Under the pieces are notes generated by a model. The model was not told the DNA's origin, searched no databases, and saw only the letters and a list, made by a program, of their open reading frames with translations. DNA of 64,000 bases, taken from assembly GCF_030272615.1 (NCBI RefSeq), contig NC_081415.1, positions 416,980,757-417,044,756 of the forward strand, written 5' to 3'. The translations under genes were made by a program, and so were the position numbers. Each line of letters starts with the position of its first letter. Positions within the stretch are counted from its first letter, which is position 1. This DNA comes from Cryptomeria japonica. Lineage: Eukaryota > Streptophyta > Pinopsida > Cupressales > Cupressaceae. This document shows, one piece after another, positions 23,374 to 36,489 of this stretch.

Positions 23374-24237
23374 TGGGATGGATCAAAATAAATTTTGCCA
23401 ATACGTCCAGAGGTAATCCAGGTGCATCAGGAGCTAGATGCATTGCGAGAAATGATAAAAGTGATGTGCTTGCATGGGGGGGTACAAAATTTAAATGATG
23501 GAACCAATAATTAAGCGAAGGCTCAAGCGATACTCCTTGCTATTTCTTTGGCAAATCGATTGTCAGTATCTAGACTCCATATGGAAGGAGATTCAAAAAT
23601 AGTGGTCGACACCGTTGCTAAAGGAGATGCACAACGTCGAAAAATAAATAAAATTATTTTTTATAATCATGCAAAAGCTTAGCAATTTTCAAGATTTTAA
23701 ATTTTTTCATATTCAGAGAGCGAGAAACGTGGAGTCGAACTATCTATCCAATTGGGGGTGTGAGCTCAATGAGTAGGAGGTGAGATGCCCAAGAAGAAGA
23801 AAAGAGGTTAGTAGGAACAATGGAAGGTGAAGTCACTTGGTGAGGTGGAAGGGCCACATGAGGTGGTGAACAATCATTATCCTCATCAAAATATCTATAG
23901 GATTTTGTGAGAGAATTTCATGTCAAATAGTGATAATAAGGGAAAGATAGAGAGTACAACACCAAATCTCCATCTCACATGCTGCAGGTAGGATTCAAGT
24001 GCTTCATGCAGGATTGGTATGCATGAGTATTAATGGTAAGGCAAGGTGGTGGTATGAATTACGTGACATTTGATTTGAAAGGATTTTTGAGGATGGTAAG
24101 GATGTTTTATTCTTAAAAGCATTACCTTGGGTGATAAACAAAGCCGAGGTAAACACAATGCAAACCAGTGTTACTTGGAGGGTGGAAACAAGAGAGCTCA
24201 AGTTTGCATGTGACTGGAAGGAGGAAGTGGTGGAACT
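23374..24237 (+). pseudogene. LINE RNase H fragment and 3' tail
   Basis: GWIKINFANTSRGNPGASGA near 23374 corresponds to the start of a LINE RNase H domain, with the first catalytic Asp replaced (NFA for NFD). HMEGDSKIVVDTVAKGD near 23578 carries the third acidic residue, and RARNVESNYLSNWG near 23720 the last block, with Asp changed to Ser or Asn. Coding-like text continues to 24237 and then, after NA3, at 31128-31214 (WWHGCDNKRKFLPCHNKIA). It is an old copy with many stops. Confidence 0.7.
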
Positions 24238-25173
24238 TGTTGGTAATTGACACTCAATTGGTTGGTTTCACTATGTTGTCATTGATGGCAACATAGTATC
24301 TTGTTCTAACTTCATGTTTTGGTTCAGTTGTGTACCAACAGGCACTTCACAGACACTACACCGACATCGGCACCGACAGGACAGAAGGATTTCTTTGGTT
24401 ACCAGCAATGTAGGATGACATGGTTTAGAATATGGTTATCAGTATTGGAGGCCGACATCTCTTGGATCTGGCATAGACAATTGTTTTTGATATTCATGCA
24501 TTTATGTTATCTAGACTACATGTAATTTGATATTATAATTATCTTTGTAAGCCGACATAAGGCATGATAAGTTGTATAGGATATATAGGTCAGTTGGATT
24601 AGATCATTTTGATATGGATAGAATAATACAGATGATGATGGATATGTGAATGTGATATAATGCGAAATATATCAGAGAGATTATGTATGTGAGGATATTT
24701 ATGTAAGGGTTATTCCGGTAAAGGGTTTCAGACCGGAACATATAGATCTTAAACCAGAATTGTATTCTGGCATAAAAGATGCTATCTTAGTAGTTCAACA
24801 CTTCTCCGGATTGTAGTTTGGATTTATATGTAGTCAGTGAGGCTCCATTTGTGATTGAGCAGTGTGCTTTAGGCTGTAAGCCTTCCTGCAAGTGCAGGCC
24901 CCTTATATTTTGTAATATCTCTTCATATGGCCAGTGGATTGATATTGTGGGTCACAAATCCAACCGTGGTTTTTCCTCTTTGAGGTTTTCCATGTATAAT
25001 TTTGTGTGTTATGATTCTTATTTATGTGACTGGCTTATTGGTTGATTTACTTCTTTCAATTATGTATGTACCGGTATACCGATTGGTGTATGCATGTTTT
25101 AATAAGGATAAAATTGATCATTCTAGTATAACACTGATTCACCCTGCCCTCTTAGTGTTATTGGATTCCAACA
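24238..25173 (+). repeat. NA3 5' LTR
   Basis: 936 bp from tgttggtaat to ggattccaaca. The hairpin at 25128-25161 has a 10-bp stem with one G-U pair. cattgatggcaac at 24280-24292 is the LTR arm of the polypurine-tract stem. Confidence 0.92.
25128..25161 (+). other. NA3 5' LTR hairpin
   Basis: ataacactga faces ttagtgttat. The 3' LTR copy (31076-31110) is perfect, ataacactga/tcagtgttat. Confidence 0.75.
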
Positions 25174-25175
25174 AT

Positions 25176-25187
25176 TGGTATCAGAGC
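25176..25187 (+). promoter_or_regulatory. NA3 primer binding site, initiator-Met tRNA
   Basis: tggtatcagagc lies 2 bp after the 5' LTR end. Confidence 0.9.
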
Positions 25188-25241
25188 CTTGTGCCTCGAA
25201 GGAAGTCTAACATCTTGAGGAAGATCCTGAATCTGGAATCC

Positions 25242-26356
<1,115 letters not shown>

Positions 26357-26718
26357 GGCAGATGCCTTAGGGGTAGGAAAAATTCATGAAGATGTTGCAT
26401 ATGCCCTGGGAAGAGGTTCTGGAAGATGTTCCAGACATTGGAGATGGTTATCTAGCATGGATATGTTCTGTTCAAGATTTGGTATCTTTCTCTAATAGTT
26501 ATTAATGTGAATAGAAGATTAGGGTTTTTCATGGAGGATAAAAGGTCAAATTCACTTCATTATTGATCACCTTGCATTCAGAGCAATTTTAGAGTGATTA
26601 AGAGTGATCAAAGGCATTTCATAGAAATCATATTTTTTCTTGAGCAATTTCACTAGCGACTGGAAGAATCTGTTAAGGATTTTCACCGGAAGGGATCAAC
26701 AGGTATTTATCTTTAAAC
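26357..26718 (+). other. NA3 spacer between frames
   Basis: Noncoding, with no recognisable element. It contains short words also found in the NA1 spacer (gagcaattt, agagtgat). Confidence 0.4.
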
Positions 26719-29700
26719 ATGGAAGTGGGATCATCATCTATTCATATCTTTGTTGCAAATCCAACTATAGTAGAGGTAAAGAACTGCCCCATGCCAATTT
26801 TCAAGCGGTATCCACATGTGGCTACCCTGGAAGATTTGGTTGGAGCATTTTCCCATATTCCAGAGGGAGTTGTCTATGTTGAAGATGTTAGGGCATGCAT
26901 ACATTGTCACATTGAGGACTTGGGAACATCTGAAATAAAGGGCATGTACATGAGCAAGCTGATGGGAGAATCTGGAAAGATCAAACTGGCATACAAGCAC
27001 ATTGAAGACTTAGGGTTTACCGATATTCTGAACATCCCAAAATTTGAAGATGAGATAATTAGGTATGTTTTGAGCAGAGTACATGGGGAGTTTATCTGGT
27101 TGGATAGACCTTACAAGATCACCAAGGAAGTCATAAGGGAAATCACTGGTTTACCATCGGTTGGGCAACATCTAGATAAGAAGGTTTCAAATGATTATGT
27201 CAAAAAAATCACCGGCGTGACATCTGACAGGAGATCTATGAGAATAAGAACTATTACCGACACAGACATCAAATTCAGTAGCATGATCATCGGGTATAAG
27301 GCAACTCAGTCAAACCGACTGAATTCTATTTTCAGTTCCTGCATTTTCACTGCATACAAAATAATGAGAGAGAATGTGAAATTGGATCTATGCAATTGAA
27401 TGTTAGATGAACTGTTAATAAACTTAGGGAAGATTAAGGGTGAAAAGAAAGCAACCTTCCGGTATGGCAACTTAATTGTCTGTTTAATGTTATTTTTCAT
27501 GAATGACACACCCAGTTTTGGGAAGAGGCAATGGGCATTTGATATCCTGGTAGGGAGACAATTGAAACAATCAATTTCTACTTGAGATAGTCAGAGAGAT
27601 GATAAAGTATGGGGATATTTTAAGGGGTTCCAGAAATCTATGAAGTCTAGGATAAGGGTTTCTAAGCATATTGTAGAAAAATATTCAACTGACATATGCT
27701 TCATGGTGAAGAAGGATGAAAAACTTATGGAAGTACTTAAGCCCTGAAAGATTTGGATTGAGGAAATGGGCTATGAAGTGGATGCACAGATCCTTGAGGC
27801 TTATGAAAAAAAGTTGATCGATGCACCTATTCATGAGGTAGAGAATCCTTGTGGTATTGCAAAAAAAAATCACAAGAGGTTGAAATAGAGTTCAACCGGA
27901 AGAAGAGAGAGAAGCAAGAAGGCAAAGCAAACAAGTTTGTTGAGAAAGTCTCAAAGGAAATCAAAGCATTAATTGATTCTTTCCTAGAGAAAGGCAGAAA
28001 GAGGAAGAATCCAGAAGTACACATTGAGCCTATTACAACAGAGTCTGAATCTGAGGATGACACACCCTTGGCTTTGAAGAGGGTTATAAGGAATAAAACA
28101 AAGGAAACAAAGGTAGAAGATAAAAAGCAACCGGTTATGAAGGTTACATTCAAAATACCCACACAAAAGAAAGCACCAAAGGCAACACCTTTAGCTCCAT
28201 CTGGTACTGCAAAGAGGAAGAAGAAGAATGACACTGATACAACTATTCAATCTAGTAATGTTCCACCTAAAAATTGTGCATAATTGGTAGATGAAATAAC
28301 TAAGGATGGCATGTTAAAGAATGTTCAGTTTAACTATGATTGTTTAGAGGATGATGGACAAAGAGAGGTAGAGGACGTAGTATTATTATATTTGGATATT
28401 TATAAGAAAGCCTTAATAGAAATTGAAAATCAAATACCGGCTGAATTATATAATATGTTAGATTCTAGAAGGCTGTCAACAATGCAAGAAGACAAGCATA
28501 TTAAAATTCAAGAGTTTTTATCTATTTGTGTTACTATTGCTCCAGAGAAAATGGAAAGGACACTTGAGGTGGCAGATAGAAAATTCTTTAATAGCAAACA
28601 TAGAATAACCAGTCTGATGCTAGGAAGGGTAAATGAGATAATAAAAGAGACTCACAGGGCATGGGTTAAGTTCTTTGGAGAGAACAAATGTTTCTTTACT
28701 TCACCAAAATCAAAGACATACACTATAGACACCCCAGTTGAAGGAAAAGGAAAGGGGGAAAGGGGATTACGGGTACTTCACCCTCAATTTTGAAAAACAT
28801 TAAGATAGTGGAAATCAAGCCCCCGGTAGATATAAATGTATAGACAAATGTTGAGATACCAGCTAGGACAAAGGGTGAAAAGGTTGATATTGTACAAGAT
28901 ACTAATATTGAGGATAACAGTCCGTCGGATACAAATGTAGAGGTTGAGGTTATAGTTCCTACAAAGGAATCGACAGTTATAGAGACTGCACCAAGTGGCG
29001 AAGTCACCGGTGCAAGTGAGGAAGCTATAAAGGACAAATCATCAGAGGAGAAGAAAGGGAAATCTAGCAGGGAACCGGTAGTTGGTCTATCATTATTGTC
29101 AATTGACACCTCACAGGTTGTAAAGAAAAACATAACATAGATGAGTCCTACTGAACTCATGATGATGGCAACACAACAATTAATGGAGGGATCTACAGAT
29201 AAAGGGATTATTGATCAGTCAATCACTGTTTTACATAGACTAGTCCCGAAGTGCAAGATTGACAATGAAGCAAGCCTATCCAACAAGTTTAAGAGAATTA
29301 CTGAACACATTTCAAAGGATTTTCAATCATTACAACAGATTTCAAATCGGCAAGCACTGGAGAGGTTCACTCAGGCTAAGAGAGCTGCATTTGATCAGGT
29401 GATTGGATCTGAGAAGAAGAAGATTGATGAAAAGTTGAAACTGATAGATAATTCTTTGATATTTATAGGGTATGTTGCAACACAAATATACTTATAGTTA
29501 ATGTGGATAAGAAGATAGAAGAATTTCAGGAGAAAATTGCAAATATAGCTAATTCTTTTGATGGATTGACTTCATTAACTACATCCATTGATGGCCAAAT
29601 TTTGATTTTGGAAGCCCAAATTTCTGTTCTTGAGAAGGAAAGAGACAAAATCATTAGAAGAGCCAGAAGTTTGAGAGGCTTGGTGAGTCCTCGGTTGGAT

Positions 29701-29901
29701 TCACTCAGTGTACATCAGAAAGAATGTATGGATAAGGTTGGAAAGCCCACACCGACAGAGGTAAGTTAGAAAGAGTAATTTGCACATATATTAAGTGGAC
29801 TTGTATCTATTTTTGCCACTTTCAAAACTGGTTGGGATACTTATCTTAAGCTATTGGAGAAGGCTTATCCAGAAATTTTGAAATTTGTTAAGCTTTGGTA
29901 A
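26719..29901 (+). pseudogene. NA3 second frame, large protein of unknown function
   Basis: From the ATG at 26719, the first 226 codons are open. Conserved blocks: VYVEDVRACIHCHIEDLG (residue 50 on), GFTDILNIPKFEDEI, KITKEVIREITGLPS, SSMIIGYKA, then YGNLIVCLMLFF and RQWAFDILVGRQL after a stop at 27397. A frameshift near 27850 leads into a basic, Lys/Glu-rich segment. A helical central domain (28284-28690) matches NA2 and NA4 (LDSRRLST, RVNEIIKETH). The C-terminal part (29141-29901) predicts coiled coil and ends FKTGWDTYLKLL. No known enzyme motif is present. Confidence 0.62.
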
Positions 29902-30179
29902 GATATTTTTTTTGGGGATATTCATTGTACAGTTTTTTCTTTATCTTTGACATTCCTTTTAGAATTTTTGATGGCATTGATGTCAAAGGGGGAGTGATAT
30001 AGATGTGCGAAAGAATAGTAGGAATTGTATACATTAGGGGGAGATATGGAGATATGGGAGTATGGAGTATTTTTCATTAATGAATATTCAGCTTAGAGGG
30101 AGTAGGCAGGATGAAACCGGCAGATAAAACCTTGACCATTTTTCACATGAGTGTTGCCATCAATGCCAAAGGGGGAGAT
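29902..30179 (+). promoter_or_regulatory. NA3 3' untranslated region with two polypurine tracts
   Basis: caaagggggagtg near 29984 and the true tract aaagggggagat at 30168-30179 beside the 3' LTR. Both are preceded by a related word (gcattgatgt / gccatcaatg). Confidence 0.75.
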
Positions 30180-30234
30180 TGTTGGAAATTGACACTCAAT
30201 TGGTTGGTTTCACTATGTTGTCACTGATGGAAAC
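30153..30234 (+). other. NA3 stem bracketing the polypurine tract and LTR start
   Basis: gttgccatcaatg (30153-30165) faces cactgatggaaac (30222-30234), with two mismatches. The 5' LTR copy of the second arm, cattgatggcaac, would pair perfectly over 13 bp. Confidence 0.6.
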
Positions 30235-31122
30235 ATGGTATCTTGTTCTGGCTTCATGTTTTGGTTCAGTTGTGTACCAACAAGCACTTCACAGACACTA
30301 CACCAACACCAGCACCGACAGGACAGAAGGATTTCTTTGGTTACCGACAATGCAAGACTACATGGTTTAGAATATGGTTATCGGTATTGGAGGTTGACAT
30401 CTCTTGGATCCGGCATCAACAATTATTTTTTATATTCATGCATTTATGTTATCTAGCCGACATGTAATTTGATATTGTAATTATCTTTGTAAGCCGACAT
30501 AAGGCATGATAAGTTGTATAGGATATATAGGTTGGTTGGATTAGATCATCTTGATATGGATAGAATAATACATATGATGATGGATATATGAATGTGATAT
30601 AATGCAAAATATATCAGAGAGTTTATGTATGTGAGGATATTTATGTAAGGGTTATTCCGGTAAAGGGTTTAGGGTTTTAGACCGGAACAAATAGAGCTTA
30701 AACCAGAACTATATTCTAGCATAAAAGATGCTATCTTAGTAGTTCAACACTTCTCTAGATTGTAGTATGGATTTATATGTAGTCAGTGAGGCTCCATTTG
30801 TGATTGAGCAGTGTGCTCTAGGCTGTAAGCCTTCCTACATGTGCAGGCCCCTTATATTTTGTAATATCTCTTCATATGGCTAGTGGATTGATATTGTGGG
30901 TCACAAATCCCACCGTGGTTTTTCCTCTTTGAGGTTTTCCACATATAATTATGTGTGTTATGATTCTTAATTATGTGATTGGCGTATTGGTTGATTTACT
31001 TCTTTCAATTCTGTATGACCGGTATACCGGTTGGTGTATGCATGTTTTAATAAGGATAAAATTGATCATTCTGGTATAACACTGATTCACCCACCCCCTC
31101 TCAGTGTTATTGGATTCCAACA
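30180..31122 (+). repeat. NA3 3' LTR
   Basis: 943 bp from tgttggaaat to ggattccaaca, followed by gaact. The perfect hairpin lies at 31076-31110. Confidence 0.92.
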
Positions 31123-31214
31123 GAACTTTGGTGGCATGGGTGTGACAACAAAAGAAAATTTCTCCCTTGTCACAACAAAATAGCAATTGGTGTTTATGGG
31201 GATGATTTCATAAG

Positions 31215-32439
31215 TGTAATGTACAAAAACTGAGAATTAGGGTTTCACCAAGTAAATCCACTAAATAACCCAATTAACACAACATACATTGAAAGAGGAT
31301 TGAACCCAATAGATCTAGGCTCAATCTTGATGGGAAAAGGTCTAAGATTATGATTGGGTTGAAATGGTTAATATTGATTATCCTCTTTCTTAGTTGAATT
31401 GAGAATGTAATTGTGAGATTATAGTAAAATTTTGATTAATTAAAGTAAATTATCACAAACATACTGCTACAAATATCCCATAGAGCCAAAAACTAACATT
31501 TGGGCAAAATAATATGTTTAGAACCTATTACTAGAAGTTCGGCCTTATTGTTTGAGACTAGGTAGCACAAATCCGCCTTGGTCCTCCAAATTTTTGACAC
31601 CAAAATCTGAACTTGTTCATCACTGTCGACAGTGTTGAAATTATTGAGTACAACTCCTGCACATCTTTCTTGCACATAGAAAGAGGGGGGAAGTTTTTGG
31701 GAATATGGGTTTGCCTTAGGTCAAACCTCAGTTTTGAAATTAACCATGATATTGAATTGATAAATGTAATAAAAGACTAATAAAATACTTTCCTTTTGAA
31801 GGAAATGCTGAAATGCTTGAAACTGTAATGTATACCTTGATGAAGTTTTGTTTGACCTTCACACAAATATTTTAGGGTTTCATGTAGGATGTCTTCATAA
31901 TTTATTGATCATGGATGCCATATTCAATACTTGAACTTGAGTTCATTGCTATTCCAATGCTTGATGAATGACTACTTTCTTGCTCACTTGAATTGAATTG
32001 GGATCATAATCACACCTCTAAAAAAGGTTAGGTCTCAAATGAGAGGGGTAGACCTCCTTTTATACTTGACTATTTGAAAAATAAATTGAATTTCGAAACA
32101 GGTCGACACGGGACAAAATTTCCTACTCATTTAAGATGACCATTATGAGCCCCCAATTTAGGGCTTGCTTAGGAGGACCAAGGTGTGGGATGCCCTGGTC
32201 CTAATTTAGGACTAGGGTGTGGGCCACCTTGGTCCCAATTTAGGACTAGGGTGCCCAATGCCCTAGTCCTAAAAATCAAGACTCCAAAATGAGTAGGGAG
32301 ATGGAAAGGTGATGAAAATGTGAGTTTGGAATGTGGTGTGATTAGAATCAGCATTGTAATTAGGCACTAGAAGTTGGAACACCAAAGTGAGGTCTAGGTG
32401 AGGACAACATTATAAGCAAATACAATTTATGATGCTACA
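31215..32439 (-). repeat. Gypsy-type LTR, minus strand (copy 1)
   Basis: Read on the minus strand it begins tgtagcatc directly after a polypurine tract (ctaaagtgggggctaaa, 32440 on) and ends at 31215 in tttacattaca style. It is related to 33439-34598 in layout and in several blocks, for example the cctactctcaaatgag-like and gaccaagg regions. Length is 1225 bp. It contains three or four tandem variants of the word aatttaggactagggtg (32195-32275). Confidence 0.65.
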
Positions 32440-32679
32440 TTTAGCCCCCACTTTAGTAGGAGTATGAGACTAATCATACTCACGGTAAAGTAAATTATTG
32501 CATTGAAATTTTTTCACCAAGATACCAAAGAGACAAGACGCACTAAACCCCCAGGGATAACTTAAGAAAAGAGAAGAGAGAGAACATGATTGTACTATCC
32601 CAGTGAGATTCACTTACTATGAGTCATGAAAAATGAAAATACCAAATTACAAAGCAAAAGGCTTATCTTGTAAAGTAAC
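32440..32679 (-). other. Gypsy 3' internal sequence with polypurine tract
   Basis: The tract is at 32440-32456 (+ strand ttagcccccactttag). The rest is noncoding. Confidence 0.6.
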
Positions 32680-33438
32680 TCAAGTATCGAAAACATGTAA
32701 CTCAAGTAGCAAAAGGTTGAGATATAGAAGATGAAAATTAATATTCTTTGTAAGATGTAGGAGGTGGAACTGAGGCATATATAGTAGGAATAGGAGTAGG
32801 AAGAATACTAGGTCCATTATGAGGAGGAAGAATATCCATAGGGTTAGGATCTCTAGGTTAGTTAAGGACATGATCATCTCATTTTTCCAATTTTGGTAAG
32901 ATAAGAAAAGGATGTCACTTTGAGGCTTAATAGTTTTAGGTTGTTTAGGCCAAAAGTAATCAAGGGTGAAATTACCATGCTTTGTTGTGGGTTGGTAAAG
33001 AGTATGATTAACTGTTATGATAGTGCCATTATGAGAGAATTTCAAACATTTAGGAATTTTAGAAGGAATAGCTTTTATGGAAGAGAGCAAAGGATGTCCC
33101 AAAATCACACAAAATTGATCCAATGTAGGAATTATAGGAAAAGTGACATCTAAGCACTTAGTACCAACCTCACTAGGGAGATTAATAGAACCAATAGTAT
33201 GCCAAGAGAAAAAATCATACACCTTAACCATAACATCAGATTTATCATATGTAACTTGATGGAATTGTAAGATATAAAGATCTTCTTCAGTAATTGAATT
33301 TATCATACACACTAGATTGATGGGAATATATCATGAGAGTTTGTCTTTGATATTTGTAGTTATATATAGTGGTCCATTAGGTTCAACAATAGTCTCACTA
33401 GGATAAAAAGTAATGCATAGGTCTTTAGGAGGTGTAGG
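32680..33438 (-). pseudogene. Gypsy aspartic-protease region, partial
   Basis: On the minus strand this reads a segment typical of the protease part of plant Ty3/gypsy polyproteins: VYDFFSWHTIGSINLP, then CVILGHPLLSSIKAIPS and KCLKFSHNGTIITVNH. The catalytic Asp-Ser/Thr-Gly is not visible; the expected place upstream of VCMINSITEEDL is altered. Coding-like text starts right at the edge of the LTR at 33438, so the Gag and the start of the protease are missing. After 32880 the frame turns hydrophobic and is probably out of register. Confidence 0.65.
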
Positions 33439-34598
33439 TGTAAAGTGGAAAATTGGAGCTTAAAAAATTCACCACATGGAAAGGGGAAATAACTAATCTA
33501 ATTTTCACTTGGAGGACTTTAAATTCAAAAGAGGAGATGAATCCACTAGATCCAATCCTAAATGAGACAAGGATTGAATACTGAGTAGATTAGGTTAATT
33601 TGGGTTTTCCTCTTTTGTAAGTTGAATTGTTAAAATAAGTAGAATGTTGGAATTGAAGACAAAATAAATGGAAACAATGAGCTACCGATCTGGGATTTCG
33701 TCGTGTACCTGGATCTGAGGATTTTGAGATGATTCAGAGCTTCCCTACAAAATCTACAAAAAGTAACAGGGACTATGTGTTTGGACCAAGATGCCCACCC
33801 TCTGGGTCCTCTGAACTTTTCGCGCGTTGAAAAGGGTTTTTCTGTCTCTGTAAATAAAGCTTAATTTCAAAGGTACAACTATGCACCTACTTCCTTCACA
33901 CAAAAAGAAGGAGAAAGGGGTTGGGAATAGGGGTTTGGCTAAGTCAAACCCAATTTTGGAATCAACCTTGAATGAAATACTGCAAATGCTTGAAATAAAT
34001 GATGGAAAGGTGTACCTTTAGATCTGCAATAGATGATGATGATGCTTTTCCTCTTAGATTTAATCACATATTTTGTATGAAATGACACGAACAAGACAAA
34101 AATATAACACACACATGCTTGCAAATGAATGACGTAAACTATGCTCCAATGGATGGATGAAGAATATATAGCCTTGAAGAATGCTTGATGATGAATTCTT
34201 GAATGCGTGATGTAGTCACCTTTCCTTTTCTACCTAATTGCCTTATTGCTTGTTTGTTATCCCAAATGAGAGGGTAATACATCCTTATATACTTTCTAGT
34301 TGGATGAATTGACTAATTTTTTGACATGAGTCGACATAGGGTGTTTCCCGCTCAAATTTGAGATAGGGCCTAATGGCCAAAATAGGTCCTGATTAGGGAG
34401 GACCAGGGCATGGTGCCCTAGGCCTACCCTAATTTAGGCTAGGAACAAGGGGTTATGCAAGTTACAAGCTGCAAATATGAAGTTTGGTTGCATAGGAGAG
34501 GCATAAACAGGTCCTGATCAAGCATGGGGATGAGACCGCTAAGGTGAGGGCCCTGAATACGGTCAAAATTGCAAGGGGTGCAATTTTAGGATGCTACA
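33439..34598 (-). repeat. Gypsy-type LTR, minus strand (copy 2)
   Basis: 1160 bp, diverged but collinear with 31215-32439, and again abutting a polypurine tract (34599-34615). Both LTRs are therefore 3' LTRs of minus-strand elements or the product of recombination between related copies. Confidence 0.65.
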
Positions 34599-35150
34599 TT
34601 TAGCCCCCACTTTAGCGGGAGTATCAACTTACATAAATATTCATGGTAAAGTAGAAGAATATGAGGAATGCAAAGCAAAACCATAAGTAGTATAATATAT
34701 CACTAATTACAAGGAACTAAGCCCCCAATCTTAGGATCTTAACTCACTCAAACATATGAAATGACACACAAAACAAGACAAAAGACAAAAAGACAAAAAT
34801 ACAAACAAAGGAAAAGACACACAAGACCCAAAATCTAAAGACAAAAAACAAGATCTTATGTCAACTAGCCAAAGAGACCTCAATATCAAAACATCTCAAC
34901 AACTAATATCATTCTTTAAAAAAAATGCCATCTCACAAACACAAATGATCACACAAAAGAGGAAAGAAAGCATCATCCGTGAACTATCAATAGAAAAGCT
35001 ATGAGTTCATGAGAGGAAGAAGAGAGAGCATGAATACACACTAGATGTGTTTATCCAGGTGATCCATGAGAAGAATGATGAGGGAGGATATGGACTACTT
35101 GGCCCTAGATATATTTATCTAGGTGGTCCATGATGAAAAAGGACATGGAC
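34599..35150 (-). other. Gypsy internal sequence, no coding recognised
   Basis: Polypurine tract followed by A/C-rich noncoding sequence. From about 35040 there are tandem variants of ctagatgtgtttatccaggt with a gatccatg tail. It continues at 52982 after NA4. Confidence 0.5.
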
Positions 35151-36273
35151 TGCTGGAATCAATGAACACTGAGAGGGGGGTGGGTAAATCAGTGTTATGT
35201 GGTTTATAGCTTTCTTTAACTGATTCTTAAACCACCAGATGCAAAAGAATGAAAGTAAGATGCAGAAACTCAACACACACAAGCAAAAAACCATAACACC
35301 AAATTTTTACGTGGAAACCTAGAAAGGGAAAAACCATGGTGGGATTGAGACCCACAATATTATAATACTGTGATCAGGAGTATAATAATATTACAAGGGA
35401 ATGCACATGCATTCAAGAAAACTGCCTAAAGCTCACTGCTCAATTACAATAGAGGGCTTAAACCCTTGGTGGAATCACTATCCTACAAATGATTACAAAT
35501 GAGAACTGATTATCTGAACTGATGTATAGCTTCTACAAATGCCAAAATACAGTTCCAGTTAAGAACACAAATTCTTCTTCTACTGTTCTAGCACACTGCT
35601 ATGTTCTATTAAATACTAGAGCATAATATAAAGATAGTGCATGTGAAACTATGCACCAACACTCATACAATCTTTGCACACTCACATTAATCACCAAAAT
35701 GCTCATATAGATCAGTCTTATATATTCACATCACTTGATTAGGTCACCAACATGTCAGCTTCAAACATATTCACAAAATATGAAATGTGTAACAAGAAGT
35801 CGGCTTAATTCGATTACTAATGCTCATGCAGACCAAAACAAATTAATAATAAGCTTCACATAAGCCGACAAAACAACCTTGAACACGACACCAATCAATA
35901 GAATTATCTTGAAGATTCCGCATAACACACTACACCCAAAATAACCTCGTTCTTCTTGAAATACCAGATATCAGATCATCAAATTTGCACAAGAATCAAC
36001 ACTGAAAGCTAGGATTGCGGATTTAGCAATTCCAATCAACAAATAAACTATCTCTTCCACTGCAAACAAAAAATGTGCACCCAAAATCGAGTTCTTCTCA
36101 ATGTACTCACACTCTGTCGAACACTATGTTCCACCTTCCAGACTTAAGGAAAATTTTTGGTAGAACGAATTTGCATATATTGGATGATGCATCTAATTAG
36201 AGTTGCCATCAATGACAACCCCTAAACAAATCTCAAGCACTAATCTCTTCCAGAACAATATCTCTTTCCAACA
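35151..36273 (-). repeat. NA4 3' LTR (left end)
   Basis: 1123 bp, tgctggaatc to tttccaaca. The hairpin at 35165-35196 (aacactga/tcagtgtt) is intact. Confidence 0.87.
35165..35196 (-). other. NA4 LTR hairpin
   Basis: aacactga (35165-35172) pairs with tcagtgtt (35189-35196). The same site in the right LTR is deleted. Confidence 0.75.
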
Positions 36274-36300
36274 ATCTCCCCCTTTGGCATTGATGGCAAC
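36202..36300 (-). other. NA4 stem bracketing the polypurine tract and LTR junction
   Basis: gttgccatcaatg (36202-36214) is perfectly complementary to cattgatggcaac (36288-36300). The LTR end (36273) and polypurine tract (36274-36286) are in the loop. Confidence 0.7.
36274..36286 (-). promoter_or_regulatory. NA4 polypurine tract
   Basis: atctccccctttg on the + strand. A second copy, ctctccccctttgacatc, lies at 36411-36430. Confidence 0.8.
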
Positions 36301-36489
36301 ACTTAGTGAAAAATGACTAAGTGTCAAACCAAAAATGTCAAACACTGCAAAATATCAAAACTTTGATTCTAACAAGGTGCCCCTAAGAATATACATAATT
36401 TTTCACTCTTCTCTCTCCCCCTTTGACATCAATGGAAAAGACAGGTATCTGCTCAAAATTGTATGTACAAGGGTATATACAACAAAATA

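Noticed and set aside
27827-28234. 135-codon frame on the minus strand
   Set aside because: It is a shadow of the Lys/Glu-rich part of the NA3 second frame.
31210-34603. Target duplication around the two gypsy LTRs
   Set aside because: ataag before 31215 and tttag after 34598 agree at only three of five bases.
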